Source: an uncultured Poribacteria bacterium | GTDB lineage: Bacteria; Poribacteria; WGA-4E; WGA-3G | Length of the DNA stretch: 64,000 bases | Assembly (NCBI GenBank): GCA_958295855.1 | Contig: OY282383.1 | Coordinates: 1,964,481-2,028,480, forward strand | Direction of reading: 5' to 3' | Part shown: positions 51,494 through 61,422 of the stretch, piece by piece | Layout: each line of letters starts with the position of its first letter | How positions within the stretch are numbered: the stretch's first letter is position 1 | Translations under genes and position numbers: made by a program | Notes under the pieces: generated by a model | What the model saw: only the letters and a program-made list of their open reading frames with translations | Told to the model about the DNA's origin: nothing | Databases searched by the model: none

Positions 51494-53368
51494 ATGTCCC
51501 CCTGTCCACCTATAATTGGGATTTGTGTCCTTCTCATCGCTATCGGGAATACGACTGTCGCAAGCGAAGAGGCAATGTCCCTGTTTTCACAAGGCATCAA
51601 AGAATTAAACGCAGGTGAGTTGGACGCTGCCCTCGAAACATTCAGACAGGTTACAACAACCGCGCCTGACTTCGCAGATGCACACTATCACATGGGGTTA
51701 GCTTACTACCAAAAGGCAGAGTTCCGAAAAGCGATTGAGGCATTTACGCAAACGTTAAAACGCCTCCCCCGTGACATAGATGCGCTTATCAAACTCGGAC
51801 TGGCTTCACACAAAGCAGGTGATACAGATGCCACAGGCCGCGTTGCTAAGCGCGCCTTCTACGAACAGGCAGTCAAAGCATATCAGACCGCGCTTGAAAT
51901 TCAACCGCATAACGTAGAGGCACTTAACAATTTAGGGCTTGCTTACAAGGAATTAGGTCGGTTTGACGACGCAGTTGCAGCATATCAGGAAGGATTAACC
52001 CTCAGCCCAGAGCTGCCCCAGCTGCATGCCAATCTCGCAACTGCCCGCGACTTACAGATTGGAATTTATTCGCTTGCTGCCCATCGGCACTATCAAGTAG
52101 GAGCACGAGCTAAACGTGCAGGGCGAACAGAAGCAGCAATAGCTGCTTGGAAACAGGCAATTGCCGAAAGCCCCAAGTATTTACAGGTCTATCCGCAGTT
52201 GGCTGCCCTCTACTTTCAGAGAAGTGAATATGAGTTGGCAATTCGTACTTACCTTTCGGCAATCGCGTTGGTATCCGAAGGTGAACTTTCTCACCCTGCA
52301 GGCACAGCAGACCTTTTCTATAACCTGGGTAACAGCTATCTATCCGTACAGCAATTGGCATCCGCAATTTCTGCCTACCAACGAGCAGTAGATATAAACC
52401 CAGAAATGGTAAGTGCTTGGGCAAACATGGCCACAGCACTGCTCGAAATGGAACAGTTTGATCTTGCTATTGCGGCATGTCAGTCAGCATTAAAGCCGCA
52501 TACCACCGCGCCTTCTTTGGGCGAAAGTTCGCGTGTTTCGCCGTCGGAACTAAGTATCATTGAATTCACCCTCAAGACCGCTCAAGAGCTAAAAGCAGGC
52601 AAATACACAATGCAGGCTTATCGCGTATGGAGAAGCGGGGTTGCTGCAGGAAACCGTGGGGATACGCTGACTGCACTTAAATTGTGGAAGCAGGCGAGCA
52701 CGCTGAGCCCACGTTACGCGACAGCACACGAAAACTTAGCGTGGACATACTTCAACCTAAAACGATTTGACGATGCAATCCAAGCGTGTCAGACTGTTCA
52801 AACCATTCGTCCGAGCCCACAGGTCGCACAGTTGATGGCATTCGCTAGCGAACTTAAAGCAGGAAAATATCCGTTTAAAGCCTACCAACTGTGGGAACAA
52901 GGCCGACGCGCCAGTGCAGCAGGCAATATGGAGGCCGCAGTTGAACTGCTTTCTCAGGCAATTGCGGCAGGCCCCGAATTTGCGGCGGCATACAATACAC
53001 TGGCATGGCTCTACGCCGATAAATTGGGGACGAATTTAGCAGAAGCAGAAAAGCTGGCAAGACGCGCTTACGAACTTGCCCCGGATGCAACGCATATTTA
53101 CGATACGCTTGGATGGATACTGTATAAACAGGGACGCTACACGGAAGCCCTTAATGCCTTTGAACAGGCACTCGTGCACACTCCCAACAATGCCGAATAC
53201 CTATATCATGCCAGTTTAGCGGCGATGGAAAACGGACAACCCGCCCAAGCGTTGAAATACCTAACCCAAGCTATTGCCCAAGATAAGCGACTCATCCAGA
53301 AGGCGCGAACTCAAAGTGAGTTTGATGCTATCCGTTTTACCTCGGCATTCCGGGCACTTGTGCCCTAA
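51494..53368 (+). CDS. Exported TPR repeat protein
   Basis: The ATG at 51494 has GGGAG 8 nt upstream; a TTG at 51479 is in frame. The 624-residue protein begins with a signal peptide (IGICVLLIAIGNTTVASEEA). It consists of at least ten tetratricopeptide repeats, such as ELDAALETFRQVTTTAPDFA, HYHMGLAYYQKAEFRKAIEA, and ALNNLGLAYKELGRFDDAVA. Two regions near 190-230 and 360-395 have a variant with Y-x-x-Y-R-V/H-x-x-G. TPR proteins serve as protein-binding scaffolds. The target is not known; it precedes the type II secretion genes on the opposite strand, without clear link. Confidence 0.82.
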   Translation: MSPCPPIIGICVLLIAIGNTTVASEEAMSLFSQGIKELNAGELDAALETFRQVTTTAPDFADAHYHMGLAYYQKAEFRKAIEAFTQTLKRLPRDIDALIKLGLASHKAGDTDATGRVAKRAFYEQAVKAYQTALEIQPHNVEALNNLGLAYKELGRFDDAVAAYQEGLTLSPELPQLHANLATARDLQIGIYSLAAHRHYQVGARAKRAGRTEAAIAAWKQAIAESPKYLQVYPQLAALYFQRSEYELAIRTYLSAIALVSEGELSHPAGTADLFYNLGNSYLSVQQLASAISAYQRAVDINPEMVSAWANMATALLEMEQFDLAIAACQSALKPHTTAPSLGESSRVSPSELSIIEFTLKTAQELKAGKYTMQAYRVWRSGVAAGNRGDTLTALKLWKQASTLSPRYATAHENLAWTYFNLKRFDDAIQACQTVQTIRPSPQVAQLMAFASELKAGKYPFKAYQLWEQGRRASAAGNMEAAVELLSQAIAAGPEFAAAYNTLAWLYADKLGTNLAEAEKLARRAYELAPDATHIYDTLGWILYKQGRYTEALNAFEQALVHTPNNAEYLYHASLAAMENGQPAQALKYLTQAIAQDKRLIQKARTQSEFDAIRFTSAFRALVP

Positions 53369-53414
53369 CTATAATCTTCAGCTCTCCTGCTTTATCGGAC
53401 GGTTTCTGCAGCGT

Positions 53415-56348
53415 CTATTCTTCTGTAGCCTCTGTCTCCGTTTGCCTTATGCCATTATTTTGCCAATTTTCCGCCTTTTCCTTAAGCTTCTCAAGGTCAC
53501 CGGGGGTCTTGAGGTCCACGATGTGTGGGGTAATAATAATAACAATCTCGGCATCCTTAATGACAGTTGCTGTCTTTTTGAAGAGCCGCCCGAGCCATGG
53601 AATATCACCTAAAATCGGGAGTTTGTTTTCCTCTTGCTGCTGTTTCCTGCGGATGATGCCCCCAACGACAATCTGCTGTCCATCTTCAACGTCAATATAG
53701 ACACTGATCGAGTTGTCATCGGTGATAGGCGCGTTGAATTCGGTAAACTCAATGAAATTACTGGCACTAATGTTCTCAATATCCAAGCCGATAGTGCGTT
53801 TTCCATCTTGTCCTGCTTGCGATTTGGCAATATAGGGCGTGAGCGAGATGTTGATGCCGACCGGCGGATCGATGAAGTCATAGTTGAAGAGCGGCTGTGT
53901 AACAGTATCCCCCAAGATGCTGTTGGTATCAACGCTCTGGAGGTATGGGATGCGGCGGCCGCTACTCCAGGTGGCGTTCCAACTATCGCGTGTTAACAGC
54001 GATGGCGTTGAGAGGGTTCGCACCTTATTTTCCCGGATCAGCGTATGGAGGAATGCCATATACTCTTTAGTTGCCAGGCTGAGGTTAAACCCGGAGATTT
54101 CTTGTTCAAGCCCTAATTGGCTACCAAGCTCGCCGACAAGTGGGTTACCGGGCCGCGATGAAACCCCAAAGATTCTGTTCTCCTGTGCTGTCAATTCAAT
54201 ACCGAGTTTAGTGGTTTCATCGAGGGTGACTTCGAGAATCTGAATATCGATCCAGACTTGCCCGCGGACGAAGTCTAACTTCTTAATGAGAGTTCTGACA
54301 TCCGGAAGGTATCGCTGAAGCGTGGTGATGATAAGGGAATTCGTGTCCGCATCGGCGAAGACGGTGACTTTGCCGCGCAAAGAGTTGATGTCCTGCTGCT
54401 CCTGCCTTCCGCCGGAGGCAAAGAAGGATCTAAAACTGAATCCGCCAGATTCTTCACCTTCCCACACCTGTCCGAGGACAGTTGCGAGCTGCTCTGCGTT
54501 TCCATACTCCAGCCGGATTGTCTCTGTAACCTCTTTTCGGCCTTCAGGTGTGGGAGTATCCATGGAGTTGATAAACTCTGTGATGAGATCAAAATTGCGT
54601 TGTGTAGCGGTTGAGACGATGACAGCATTGAGCGTGGGATAAGGTTCAGCAGTGACGTTGCCTGCCAATGAACCTTGCGTCTGATTGCGTTGGCGTTCAG
54701 CAAGGAAAAAGAAGAAGTTCCCTGAGTTGTTGGAGCTGCCTTGATAGACATTATTGATGATAGCCGCGACATTCTCCGCATCGGCATAGTTGAGTTTATA
54801 CATGCGGGTGCCCCATTCCTGGTCGGGCATGTTGACATCAAGTTTTTCGATAAGTCCGTCAATTGTCTCAAAGTTTTGTGCACTCGTAGAGATAAGGATT
54901 GCGTTGAGCCGCAGGTCGGCAACGAGGTGGACTTCACCTTGCACACCGAATCCCCCACCGTCTTCAGTGGATCTTCGTTCTCTGCGGTCCCACCACGGTC
55001 GATCTCTATCACGCCCTGCACTGCCGCCTTCAAAGAGATCTTGTAGACTGGGCACGATGGTTTCGGCATTAGCGAACTTAAGAAAATAGAGTCTAATTTC
55101 TTCTTGTGTCTGCTCCTGGTCGAGTTCGTTGATAACCTTTTCGATGATGGAAAAGTTACGAGGATCTGAGGAGACAACGATGATGTTGAGCCTGTCGTTG
55201 TGAGAGACGTTGACATTGCCGATGATGCCTTGGGATTGGTCGAGTCCCTGTTCGCGTTGCCAGTTTCTTAATTTTGCTCGATCCCAAGCGTCCATTCTGC
55301 GGCGGCCTTCGCTACGCTCACCGGTGAGTACTTCTTGGAGCGTTGTCGCGACATCCTCGGCGGCTGCGTAGTTAAGTTGGAAGGTACGTATCCGGACTTG
55401 TAAACTGGGTGCGACATCAAGTTCCTTGATGAGCTCTTGGAGGAAAACCAGGTTTGCCTCAGAGGCTTTGAGCACAAGTGAATTGGAGCTGGTTTCGGCA
55501 ACAATCTTGATTGTGCCATCAAGGATTTCGTAACCGGTGCCGTCAGTTTTCATTTGGGCAGCTGCCGTTTTTGCTTGTTCTGCACTCATACCGGGGCCGC
55601 TGCTTTTTTCCTGCCTGTCATCGCGGCCTTCTGCTTGCTGGAAAATGTTGGTGAGTGTCTGCGCCAATGAAGCGGCTTCAGCATAAGCGAGCGGGACGAT
55701 GAGAATCTTTAAGGGAAACTGTTCACCTTCATCGGCGACCCGCAGAATAGAAACAATCCGGTGGATGTTGGACGCAACATCAGTAATAACGAGTGAATTG
55801 GTTGATGTATCAGCGAAGATATTCGCCTGTTTATTGAGTAGTGGTTTGAGAGATTCTACCTGTTCCGCGGCAGTGATATTTTCTAATTGAACGATATAGG
55901 TCTGGATTTCGTCAGTGAGATCCACTTGCTCCGGGTCGGGCGGAATGTTCTTGACTATACCCTTGGTCACCATGGCCCGCTCAAACGTTGTCACCAACAA
56001 TGTGCTATCAGTCCGGATAAGGGCGAGATCATATTGCGCGAGGACGGTTTTGATTTTTTCAACTACCTCGTCAATTGTTACATTCCTGAGATTAATTAGG
56101 GAAAACTTTTTATTTTGAATGTCCTCTTCACTCGCGATAATGGTGAGGTCCGCTTCGCGTGACAACCACTCGAAGAGCCCCTTAAGCTCTTGGCTCGTAA
56201 AGTTAAAGTCGAAACGTATCGCGCGGCCTTCTTCATCCGTTTCGGCGACACGCATAGGCGGTTGCTGCTGGGCAGAGAGCTCCAGAAGCAGACTTGTCAG
56301 CAATCCTACACAAATAAATGAAATCCATAAAAGCCGGGAAATCTTCAT
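53415..56348 (-). CDS. gspD: Type II secretion secretin with expanded N-domain array
   Basis: GspD forms the outer-membrane channel of type II secretion. The start at 56348 (MKISRLLWISFICVG) has GAGGAG 9 nt upstream and gives a signal peptide; 977 residues against about 650 usual. The N0 domain is RFDFNFTSQELKGLFEWLSR. Then come six N1-like blocks, e.g. IVPLAYAEAASLAQTLTNIF, FQLNYAAAEDVATTLQEVL, YFLKFANAETIVPSLQDLF, YKLNYADAENVAAIINNVY and IRLEYGNAEQLATVLGQVW, with charged linkers (RDRDRPWWDRRERR). The secretin core ends with PILGDIPWLGRLFKK. The operon from gspG downwards ends here. Confidence 0.9.
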   Translation of the reverse strand: MKISRLLWISFICVGLLTSLLLELSAQQQPPMRVAETDEEGRAIRFDFNFTSQELKGLFEWLSREADLTIIASEEDIQNKKFSLINLRNVTIDEVVEKIKTVLAQYDLALIRTDSTLLVTTFERAMVTKGIVKNIPPDPEQVDLTDEIQTYIVQLENITAAEQVESLKPLLNKQANIFADTSTNSLVITDVASNIHRIVSILRVADEGEQFPLKILIVPLAYAEAASLAQTLTNIFQQAEGRDDRQEKSSGPGMSAEQAKTAAAQMKTDGTGYEILDGTIKIVAETSSNSLVLKASEANLVFLQELIKELDVAPSLQVRIRTFQLNYAAAEDVATTLQEVLTGERSEGRRRMDAWDRAKLRNWQREQGLDQSQGIIGNVNVSHNDRLNIIVVSSDPRNFSIIEKVINELDQEQTQEEIRLYFLKFANAETIVPSLQDLFEGGSAGRDRDRPWWDRRERRSTEDGGGFGVQGEVHLVADLRLNAILISTSAQNFETIDGLIEKLDVNMPDQEWGTRMYKLNYADAENVAAIINNVYQGSSNNSGNFFFFLAERQRNQTQGSLAGNVTAEPYPTLNAVIVSTATQRNFDLITEFINSMDTPTPEGRKEVTETIRLEYGNAEQLATVLGQVWEGEESGGFSFRSFFASGGRQEQQDINSLRGKVTVFADADTNSLIITTLQRYLPDVRTLIKKLDFVRGQVWIDIQILEVTLDETTKLGIELTAQENRIFGVSSRPGNPLVGELGSQLGLEQEISGFNLSLATKEYMAFLHTLIRENKVRTLSTPSLLTRDSWNATWSSGRRIPYLQSVDTNSILGDTVTQPLFNYDFIDPPVGINISLTPYIAKSQAGQDGKRTIGLDIENISASNFIEFTEFNAPITDDNSISVYIDVEDGQQIVVGGIIRRKQQQEENKLPILGDIPWLGRLFKKTATVIKDAEIVIIITPHIVDLKTPGDLEKLKEKAENWQNNGIRQTETEATEE

Positions 56349-56500
56349 AAAAGTGTTCTCCTCAGTTAATGTTGTTGTTTTTTTTAACGTAGTTGCATTT
56401 TGTAAGCAGAGATTTATTCGTCCTGGCACCAAGCGTGTGTGAACATTCTCTGTGGCAAAGGCAGTTTTGACACCCTCGTCAAAACTTGATGCATTTTTGT

Positions 56501-57790
56501 CTAAAAGATTTGTGCAATCATAAGCACATCAACATTCAAACTCGTTGTACGTCCAGCGTTCTGCCCGCGGCCTCCCATTTCTCTGGCACGCGCGTTTGCC
56601 TGCGTATCTGCAGAAATTCTCAAATCCCTGACTGTTAACCATTTAGTACTCGTTTCAATTAGGTGATTTAAGTTAACCAGTTTTTCCATGTCAGTTTTGA
56701 ATTTCATTTCAACGATGTAAACTTCGGGCTGATACGTCGACGGTGCTAAAGCCAACTGCTCAAAAAGTGCTGTCCGTTGTTGCAAAATCTTCTCAATGTA
56801 TTCGACTAACGCTAAAATAAGTTCATTGTCCTGTTGATGCAGGTCTTCTTCTTGCTGTAGCGACACTTCATAAGCGCGCATAGCCTGTGTGAAAAGGTCC
56901 AAGAGTATGCTATCCTGCCTAAATCGGATTTCGACAGCTGCTGGCTTCGTCCCGATGCCGAAGATGCCGGGGCTGGAGGCTTTTGTCACCCTGTGAACCT
57001 GCGCCTCAAAAAAGCCCTGCCTGAAATCTGTTGCCCCCAATAACTGTTGCGAAATCATTGACTTGATAAAGGCGGCAAGTTCTACACGGACAGGCATCGG
57101 GATTGCCTCAGGCAGTGATGCAAATTTCCAATTCTCATCCGCATCTATTGTCGGAGCAGACCGGTCCCCATCCGTAGTTTGGGATGTCCCGCCATGTTGC
57201 GCGGTGTCTGCACCATCCGCTTCTTCATCTTCCGGTGGTTCATCTCCGTGCAGCCATGCATCCAGCAAATTGGCATAAGTGTCATCCTCGTTTTCCTGTG
57301 CTACTAACGCTTCAAGTTCCTTATGTTCCGATTCTAAATGTTTCATATAGAGATAAAGCACAAGATTTTTCTGTGTCTGCACGGTAAGCTTTTCGGTCTG
57401 TTTGCCGGGCGCAGACTTAGTGAGGAGTTGATAATTTTGCTGGATACCGGAGCGTTTCACCAACGCATCGATGCGCGCCCTAATTACTGTTTCAGGGTGT
57501 TCCCGATCAAAAATTGTGGGCGTGCTTTTTAAGCGTGCAATTGGCTGCTGCTCTGCTGTTGCTAAACCGGTGTCTTTGTAAATCTCGGATTCAACAGGTT
57601 TTAGAATATCCGCCACCTGCACTAAATTTTCAGTTTTCGTTAACTGTTCTTGTTTCGCTTCAATGTCTTGATTGGCAAGCAAGCCGTGGAAGGCAGGAAC
57701 CACTTGTATCGCAAGTAAAATGAGGAGAACAACTCCTAAAATTCCTAGCAATACTCGGCTCCGCGGCGTTAATTGGAGATTTAGTTCCAT
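56501..57790 (-). CDS. GspM-position inner membrane protein of type II secretion
   Basis: The 429-residue protein has one N-terminal membrane helix (RVLLGILGVVLLILLAIQVV) and then a long charged region, as in GspM or PilO. Its position, between the PilM/PilN-like protein and gspD, is that of gspM. It has an acidic stretch near residue 185-205 and is twice the length of a usual GspM (about 160-200), so the periplasmic part is enlarged. No sequence motif of GspM was found. It probably links the cytoplasmic ATPase platform to the pseudopilus. The role rests on context. Confidence 0.55.
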   Translation of the reverse strand: MELNLQLTPRSRVLLGILGVVLLILLAIQVVPAFHGLLANQDIEAKQEQLTKTENLVQVADILKPVESEIYKDTGLATAEQQPIARLKSTPTIFDREHPETVIRARIDALVKRSGIQQNYQLLTKSAPGKQTEKLTVQTQKNLVLYLYMKHLESEHKELEALVAQENEDDTYANLLDAWLHGDEPPEDEEADGADTAQHGGTSQTTDGDRSAPTIDADENWKFASLPEAIPMPVRVELAAFIKSMISQQLLGATDFRQGFFEAQVHRVTKASSPGIFGIGTKPAAVEIRFRQDSILLDLFTQAMRAYEVSLQQEEDLHQQDNELILALVEYIEKILQQRTALFEQLALAPSTYQPEVYIVEMKFKTDMEKLVNLNHLIETSTKWLTVRDLRISADTQANARAREMGGRGQNAGRTTSLNVDVLMIAQIF

Positions 57791-57847
57791 TTTTTATCTT
57801 TTTTGCTCCCGTTCGAAATCGCTTTTTTCGCAAAGTTATCCTGAACG

Positions 57848-59728
57848 CTATTTCTTACGCTCGTCCATCGGCGCGTGCTCGGGGGGTATTTCCTCTTCAG
57901 ACGTTTTGGAATCTGACGGAACAGATTTGGGTGCTTCAGGTTCCGTCTCTACCCACTCTCCCTTTCCCTGTTTTTCAAGCGTTTCAGAGGCAGGTGGCGC
58001 GATGTCAGGATTCTTATCCATCTCTATTTCCAGTACGTGATGCTGAGGCATTGGATGCCGTGATTTCGCAAATGTTTCCACGGCTGAAGTTTCAAGGTTA
58101 CAACGCACCTGCACTTGGAAAATTGTTTTTCTATTTTCAGAAATTGTGGTGACTTCGCCCGGTTGCACGTTGGTAAACACCTCTGAACGGTCGAGAGTAC
58201 TCAATAAGGCATTAATTGCCTGATGGGAGGCAGCTTTCAGATTAAACGTAATTTGTGCTTTGGCCGGGTCATCCAAGTTGCTCATATTGAAATTAGCCCA
58301 CGCGACCTGTGTTCTATCGCCGAACAGCTGGCTGAGCATGTGTAAAATATCAAGCGGCGAAATGTGGTGTGTCAACATATCGGTGAGTGCCAATTCGCGT
58401 TCAAGTTGTGCTTTGGCATCTGTGACCTGTTTCGATAAGTTTGCAATTTGGGCATCCAGCGATGCCGCTTTCAACTGATGGGAACGCTGTAAAGTGATGC
58501 CCCCAAAAGCCAGTCCTACAATGAGTAGTCCTCCCAATCCCCCGGCGGTAAGCAGTCGGCGTTGCCGAGCAGATTGCGTGAGCGTTTCCGCTGCCTCCTT
58601 TGGTAAAAGCGAAACGCATTCCGTAGGGTTCAACAGGCCGAGTCCCACACCTAAGGGCACTGCCAAGGTATGGCCCCACTCGTTAAACGTTGCCTGAACT
58701 GTAGGGTTGTCAGCCCGAATTTCCATATCGGTTCGCTGCGCGAAGGTATCAAGCGGATTCCAAAGCCGCGTAGGGATGTTCAGCTGTGCTTCGCACACCT
58801 CTACGAGCTCAGGCACGCGCGAGCCGCCACCACACAACCAGAGTTCTGTCTCTGCATCTTGTAGGGCAGTATTTCCATAGCCGCCTGCGCCTTGCTCTGA
58901 ATCGCCCTTTCCTATTTCGCGACTCGCCGCAGCAATAGAACGCTGGAGTTCACCCAGGAAACGGGTTACCCATTCATTCGTAGGTGCCTCTCGTGCTGAA
59001 AGGTGTCGCTTTTCCTGCTCGGCAGTTTCAAGATCGACGTTTAGGGCTGTCATCACAACTTCAGACAAGTGGCTCCCACCGACGAGAAAACTCCGTGAAA
59101 ACCGCAGCGAACCGTCCTGCAGGAAACAGAAGTCTGTCAACTCAGAACCGATATCGGCGATGATTGTGTTCTTTCCGGTCGCGTTTTTCCCTTCGCTTTC
59201 TAAACGTGCAACTGCTGCAATTGCTACCATTGAAGGTGTCACCGCCGAAGGCGAGACACCTATCTGTTCAAGTATGTCCATGTACAACATCACCGTATCC
59301 CGCCGAGTTGAAACCAACTCCACCGATGTTGATTCGGCTGTTTGCTGTACATCATGATAGGCAAAGATTGCTTCCTCTACTCGAAAGGGGAGCTCTGTTT
59401 CGGCAGCGATCGCAACCACCTCTGTCAACTGTTCCTCGGTCGTCACAGGCAGGTTGGCTAAACGTTTTGTACTGACCAAGAAGCGCGGCAGCGCCACACC
59501 TACGCCAGTCTTATTTCTGTTGAAGATGGAGAGTATACCCGTAGGCGCGCTTCCCATGTCCATCCAGAGTTGCCTCACCAATTCTGTTACCGTCTGCCGG
59601 TCGTCCTTGTCTGGATACGCCACGACGCTCGCATTAACGAGATGTACGGCTGTGGCACTCCGTTCAAGTTGGACTATTTTCGCTGAGTTTGTGCCGATAT
59701 CCATCGCCACTATCCGATTTTTTGCCAT
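57848..59728 (-). CDS. Fused PilM/PilN-type (GspL-like) protein of type II secretion
   Basis: The start at 59728 (MAKNRIVAMDIGTNSAKIV) is 5 nt after the gspK stop. The first 370 residues are a PilM-like actin fold: DIGTNSAKIVQLERSAT (phosphate 1), FAYHDVQ, NTIIADIGSELTDFCFL (phosphate 2) and LWLCGGGSRVPEL (adenosine). A membrane helix follows (TAGGLGGLLIVGLAFGGITL), then a PilN-like periplasmic part with a coiled coil (LDAQIANLSKQVTDAKAQLE) and a Pro/Glu-rich C-terminal tail. PilM and PilN are separate proteins in type IV pilus systems; here one chain takes the place of GspL. It would recruit the ATPase GspE, which is not in this window. Confidence 0.8.
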   Translation of the reverse strand: MAKNRIVAMDIGTNSAKIVQLERSATAVHLVNASVVAYPDKDDRQTVTELVRQLWMDMGSAPTGILSIFNRNKTGVGVALPRFLVSTKRLANLPVTTEEQLTEVVAIAAETELPFRVEEAIFAYHDVQQTAESTSVELVSTRRDTVMLYMDILEQIGVSPSAVTPSMVAIAAVARLESEGKNATGKNTIIADIGSELTDFCFLQDGSLRFSRSFLVGGSHLSEVVMTALNVDLETAEQEKRHLSAREAPTNEWVTRFLGELQRSIAAASREIGKGDSEQGAGGYGNTALQDAETELWLCGGGSRVPELVEVCEAQLNIPTRLWNPLDTFAQRTDMEIRADNPTVQATFNEWGHTLAVPLGVGLGLLNPTECVSLLPKEAAETLTQSARQRRLLTAGGLGGLLIVGLAFGGITLQRSHQLKAASLDAQIANLSKQVTDAKAQLERELALTDMLTHHISPLDILHMLSQLFGDRTQVAWANFNMSNLDDPAKAQITFNLKAASHQAINALLSTLDRSEVFTNVQPGEVTTISENRKTIFQVQVRCNLETSAVETFAKSRHPMPQHHVLEIEMDKNPDIAPPASETLEKQGKGEWVETEPEAPKSVPSDSKTSEEEIPPEHAPMDERKK

Positions 59729-59733
59729 AAAAC

Positions 59734-61248
59734 TTAATCCTGCTGCCAATACTGAACTGTCAACTCATCCCCTGTCCGGTCAATTATGCCGACACACATC
59801 GACACGACTTTGTCATTTGCATCAACGCCAGTCGCTTCAATGCGGAACCCATGTGAGCGATAGGCTACCCAATCCACAACCTCCCGGAAGGTGTCAAAGT
59901 CGATTTCTGCTATATCCAAAAGTTGTGAAATTTCAGTAAACGGATTGCCGCTTATCTCTTTTTGCGTTAAGCTATCTATATGAACAACGTTGGATTGTGA
60001 TTCTTCGCGTCGCCTGACAACCGCTTGTGCCTTCTCTGCATCCATTCCTGGTAACAGTGCCAAGGTTTGCGCCGATGCGGTATTGATGTTGATTAACCCG
60101 TTCCGCGTCTCGCCATCCTTTAACGTAACCTTATCAACAATACCGCGAAATTCCCCCTGTGTCAACATTTTAACCTCTTTAATCGCATCAACGTTCTGGA
60201 AAGTACTAACAGATTCACGATGGTTCACAATCCGTTCAGCAATTCCTTGATCAATGCCTTCTAGCGATTGCAACGTCTCCACATCTGCGGTATTAATATT
60301 AACTTGTTCCCCTTCCTCTTGCGCTGCCCCGTCATTTTCTCTGTTCTCACCCTGTCCCTGCTGAGTGTTCGTTTCTTCTTGTGGCTGGGTATCTTCGACA
60401 GTAATTCTCTCGCGGATTGAATTGAAAAGTTCATCCGAAACGGCTTGTACGTCTACAAGTGCGGCAAACTTTTCAAAATCACGTTGCTGGATGAGCGACT
60501 CCGCCTCGCCTTGCGTGAAGACAGGTTGATTGTTGTTGCCTTGAATCTGCGTTAACTGCCCGGTTTCCGCTGTGTTAACGTTGACCCGGGGTTGTCCGTT
60601 TGCATCTGTGTTCGTGTCGACTGAATAGATAGTTGCCAAAGTAAGCAGGCCCTGCTGCTGTGGCTGATTTTCAGATTTGTCAGCGGATACATCTCCAGCA
60701 CTACCCGCAGATGCAGTTTCCGTTTGCTGTTGCTGCACGCCATAGAGGAGTTGTGCTGTCATTCCCTCAACTCGTGCCAGATCTCGAACGCTACGATACG
60801 GTTGTCCCTCAACAATTCGGTTTGCAAGTTCCTCAGTCGCAGCATCTTCGGGATTTGCCCCTGCTAGAGTTAACAGATTGGTAAGCAGCCCTACATCAGC
60901 CGTATTGACATTAACCTTTGCTGCTTCGTCGGTAGCTGTGACACGATAGTTTAAGAGATTTCCGAGCTGAACTCCATCTTCAATCTGCCCATCGATGGGT
61001 TCACTCCAACTTTCACCGGTGGAGTCAAAAGACGTCCGGTCTGTGCGTAGTACGGCAAGCATCCATTCAAACCCTGCTCTGGCGGCATAGTGATACTTTG
61101 CCCGGTCCAAGAAATTTCGCTGTGCTCGCTGTTCTATGTGGATAGAGTAAAGCAACTGCGTCGCCAAAATAGAAAGGATTGTCAATATCCAGAGCGTTGA
61201 AATCAGGGATAGCCCCTCTTCTTGGAAATGCGGATATCGGTTAGTCAC
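59734..61248 (-). CDS. gspK: Type II secretion minor pseudopilin with ComEA-like repeats
   Basis: GspK is the large minor pseudopilin at the tip. The 504-residue protein begins with a prepilin peptide (QEEG-LSLISTLWILTILSIL), with cleavage expected after the Gly at residue 12. Four segments of the form N-x-N-T-A, typical of ComEA helix-hairpin-helix, are at 112-116, 222-226, 316-321 and 386-391, some followed by a full hairpin (LQSLEGIDQGIAERIVNHRE). A usual GspK has about 320 residues and fewer hairpins. A Gln/Glu/Asn-rich linker lies between residues 288 and 315. Assignment by operon order and prepilin start. Confidence 0.82.
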   Translation of the reverse strand: MTNRYPHFQEEGLSLISTLWILTILSILATQLLYSIHIEQRAQRNFLDRAKYHYAARAGFEWMLAVLRTDRTSFDSTGESWSEPIDGQIEDGVQLGNLLNYRVTATDEAAKVNVNTADVGLLTNLLTLAGANPEDAATEELANRIVEGQPYRSVRDLARVEGMTAQLLYGVQQQQTETASAGSAGDVSADKSENQPQQQGLLTLATIYSVDTNTDANGQPRVNVNTAETGQLTQIQGNNNQPVFTQGEAESLIQQRDFEKFAALVDVQAVSDELFNSIRERITVEDTQPQEETNTQQGQGENRENDGAAQEEGEQVNINTADVETLQSLEGIDQGIAERIVNHRESVSTFQNVDAIKEVKMLTQGEFRGIVDKVTLKDGETRNGLININTASAQTLALLPGMDAEKAQAVVRRREESQSNVVHIDSLTQKEISGNPFTEISQLLDIAEIDFDTFREVVDWVAYRSHGFRIEATGVDANDKVVSMCVGIIDRTGDELTVQYWQQD

Positions 61249-61422
61249 TGTTTTTCACCGTTTTAACTTTGCCTTAAGGACAGAGCACAATCTAACAAAT
61301 CGTGCTACGATTGCCATTGCGATGCGGAGACGGCTCCTACCTCAACTATCACTAGATGTAAACATTACGTATTGTAAGCACATACCGCGCTCGCTATGCC
61401 TGCGGTTCAGTAACCGGCCCAC

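Noticed and set aside
54275-55216. A 313-codon frame on the minus strand within gspD
   Set aside because: Ser/Thr-rich shadow frame of the secretin; the GspD frame has all motifs.
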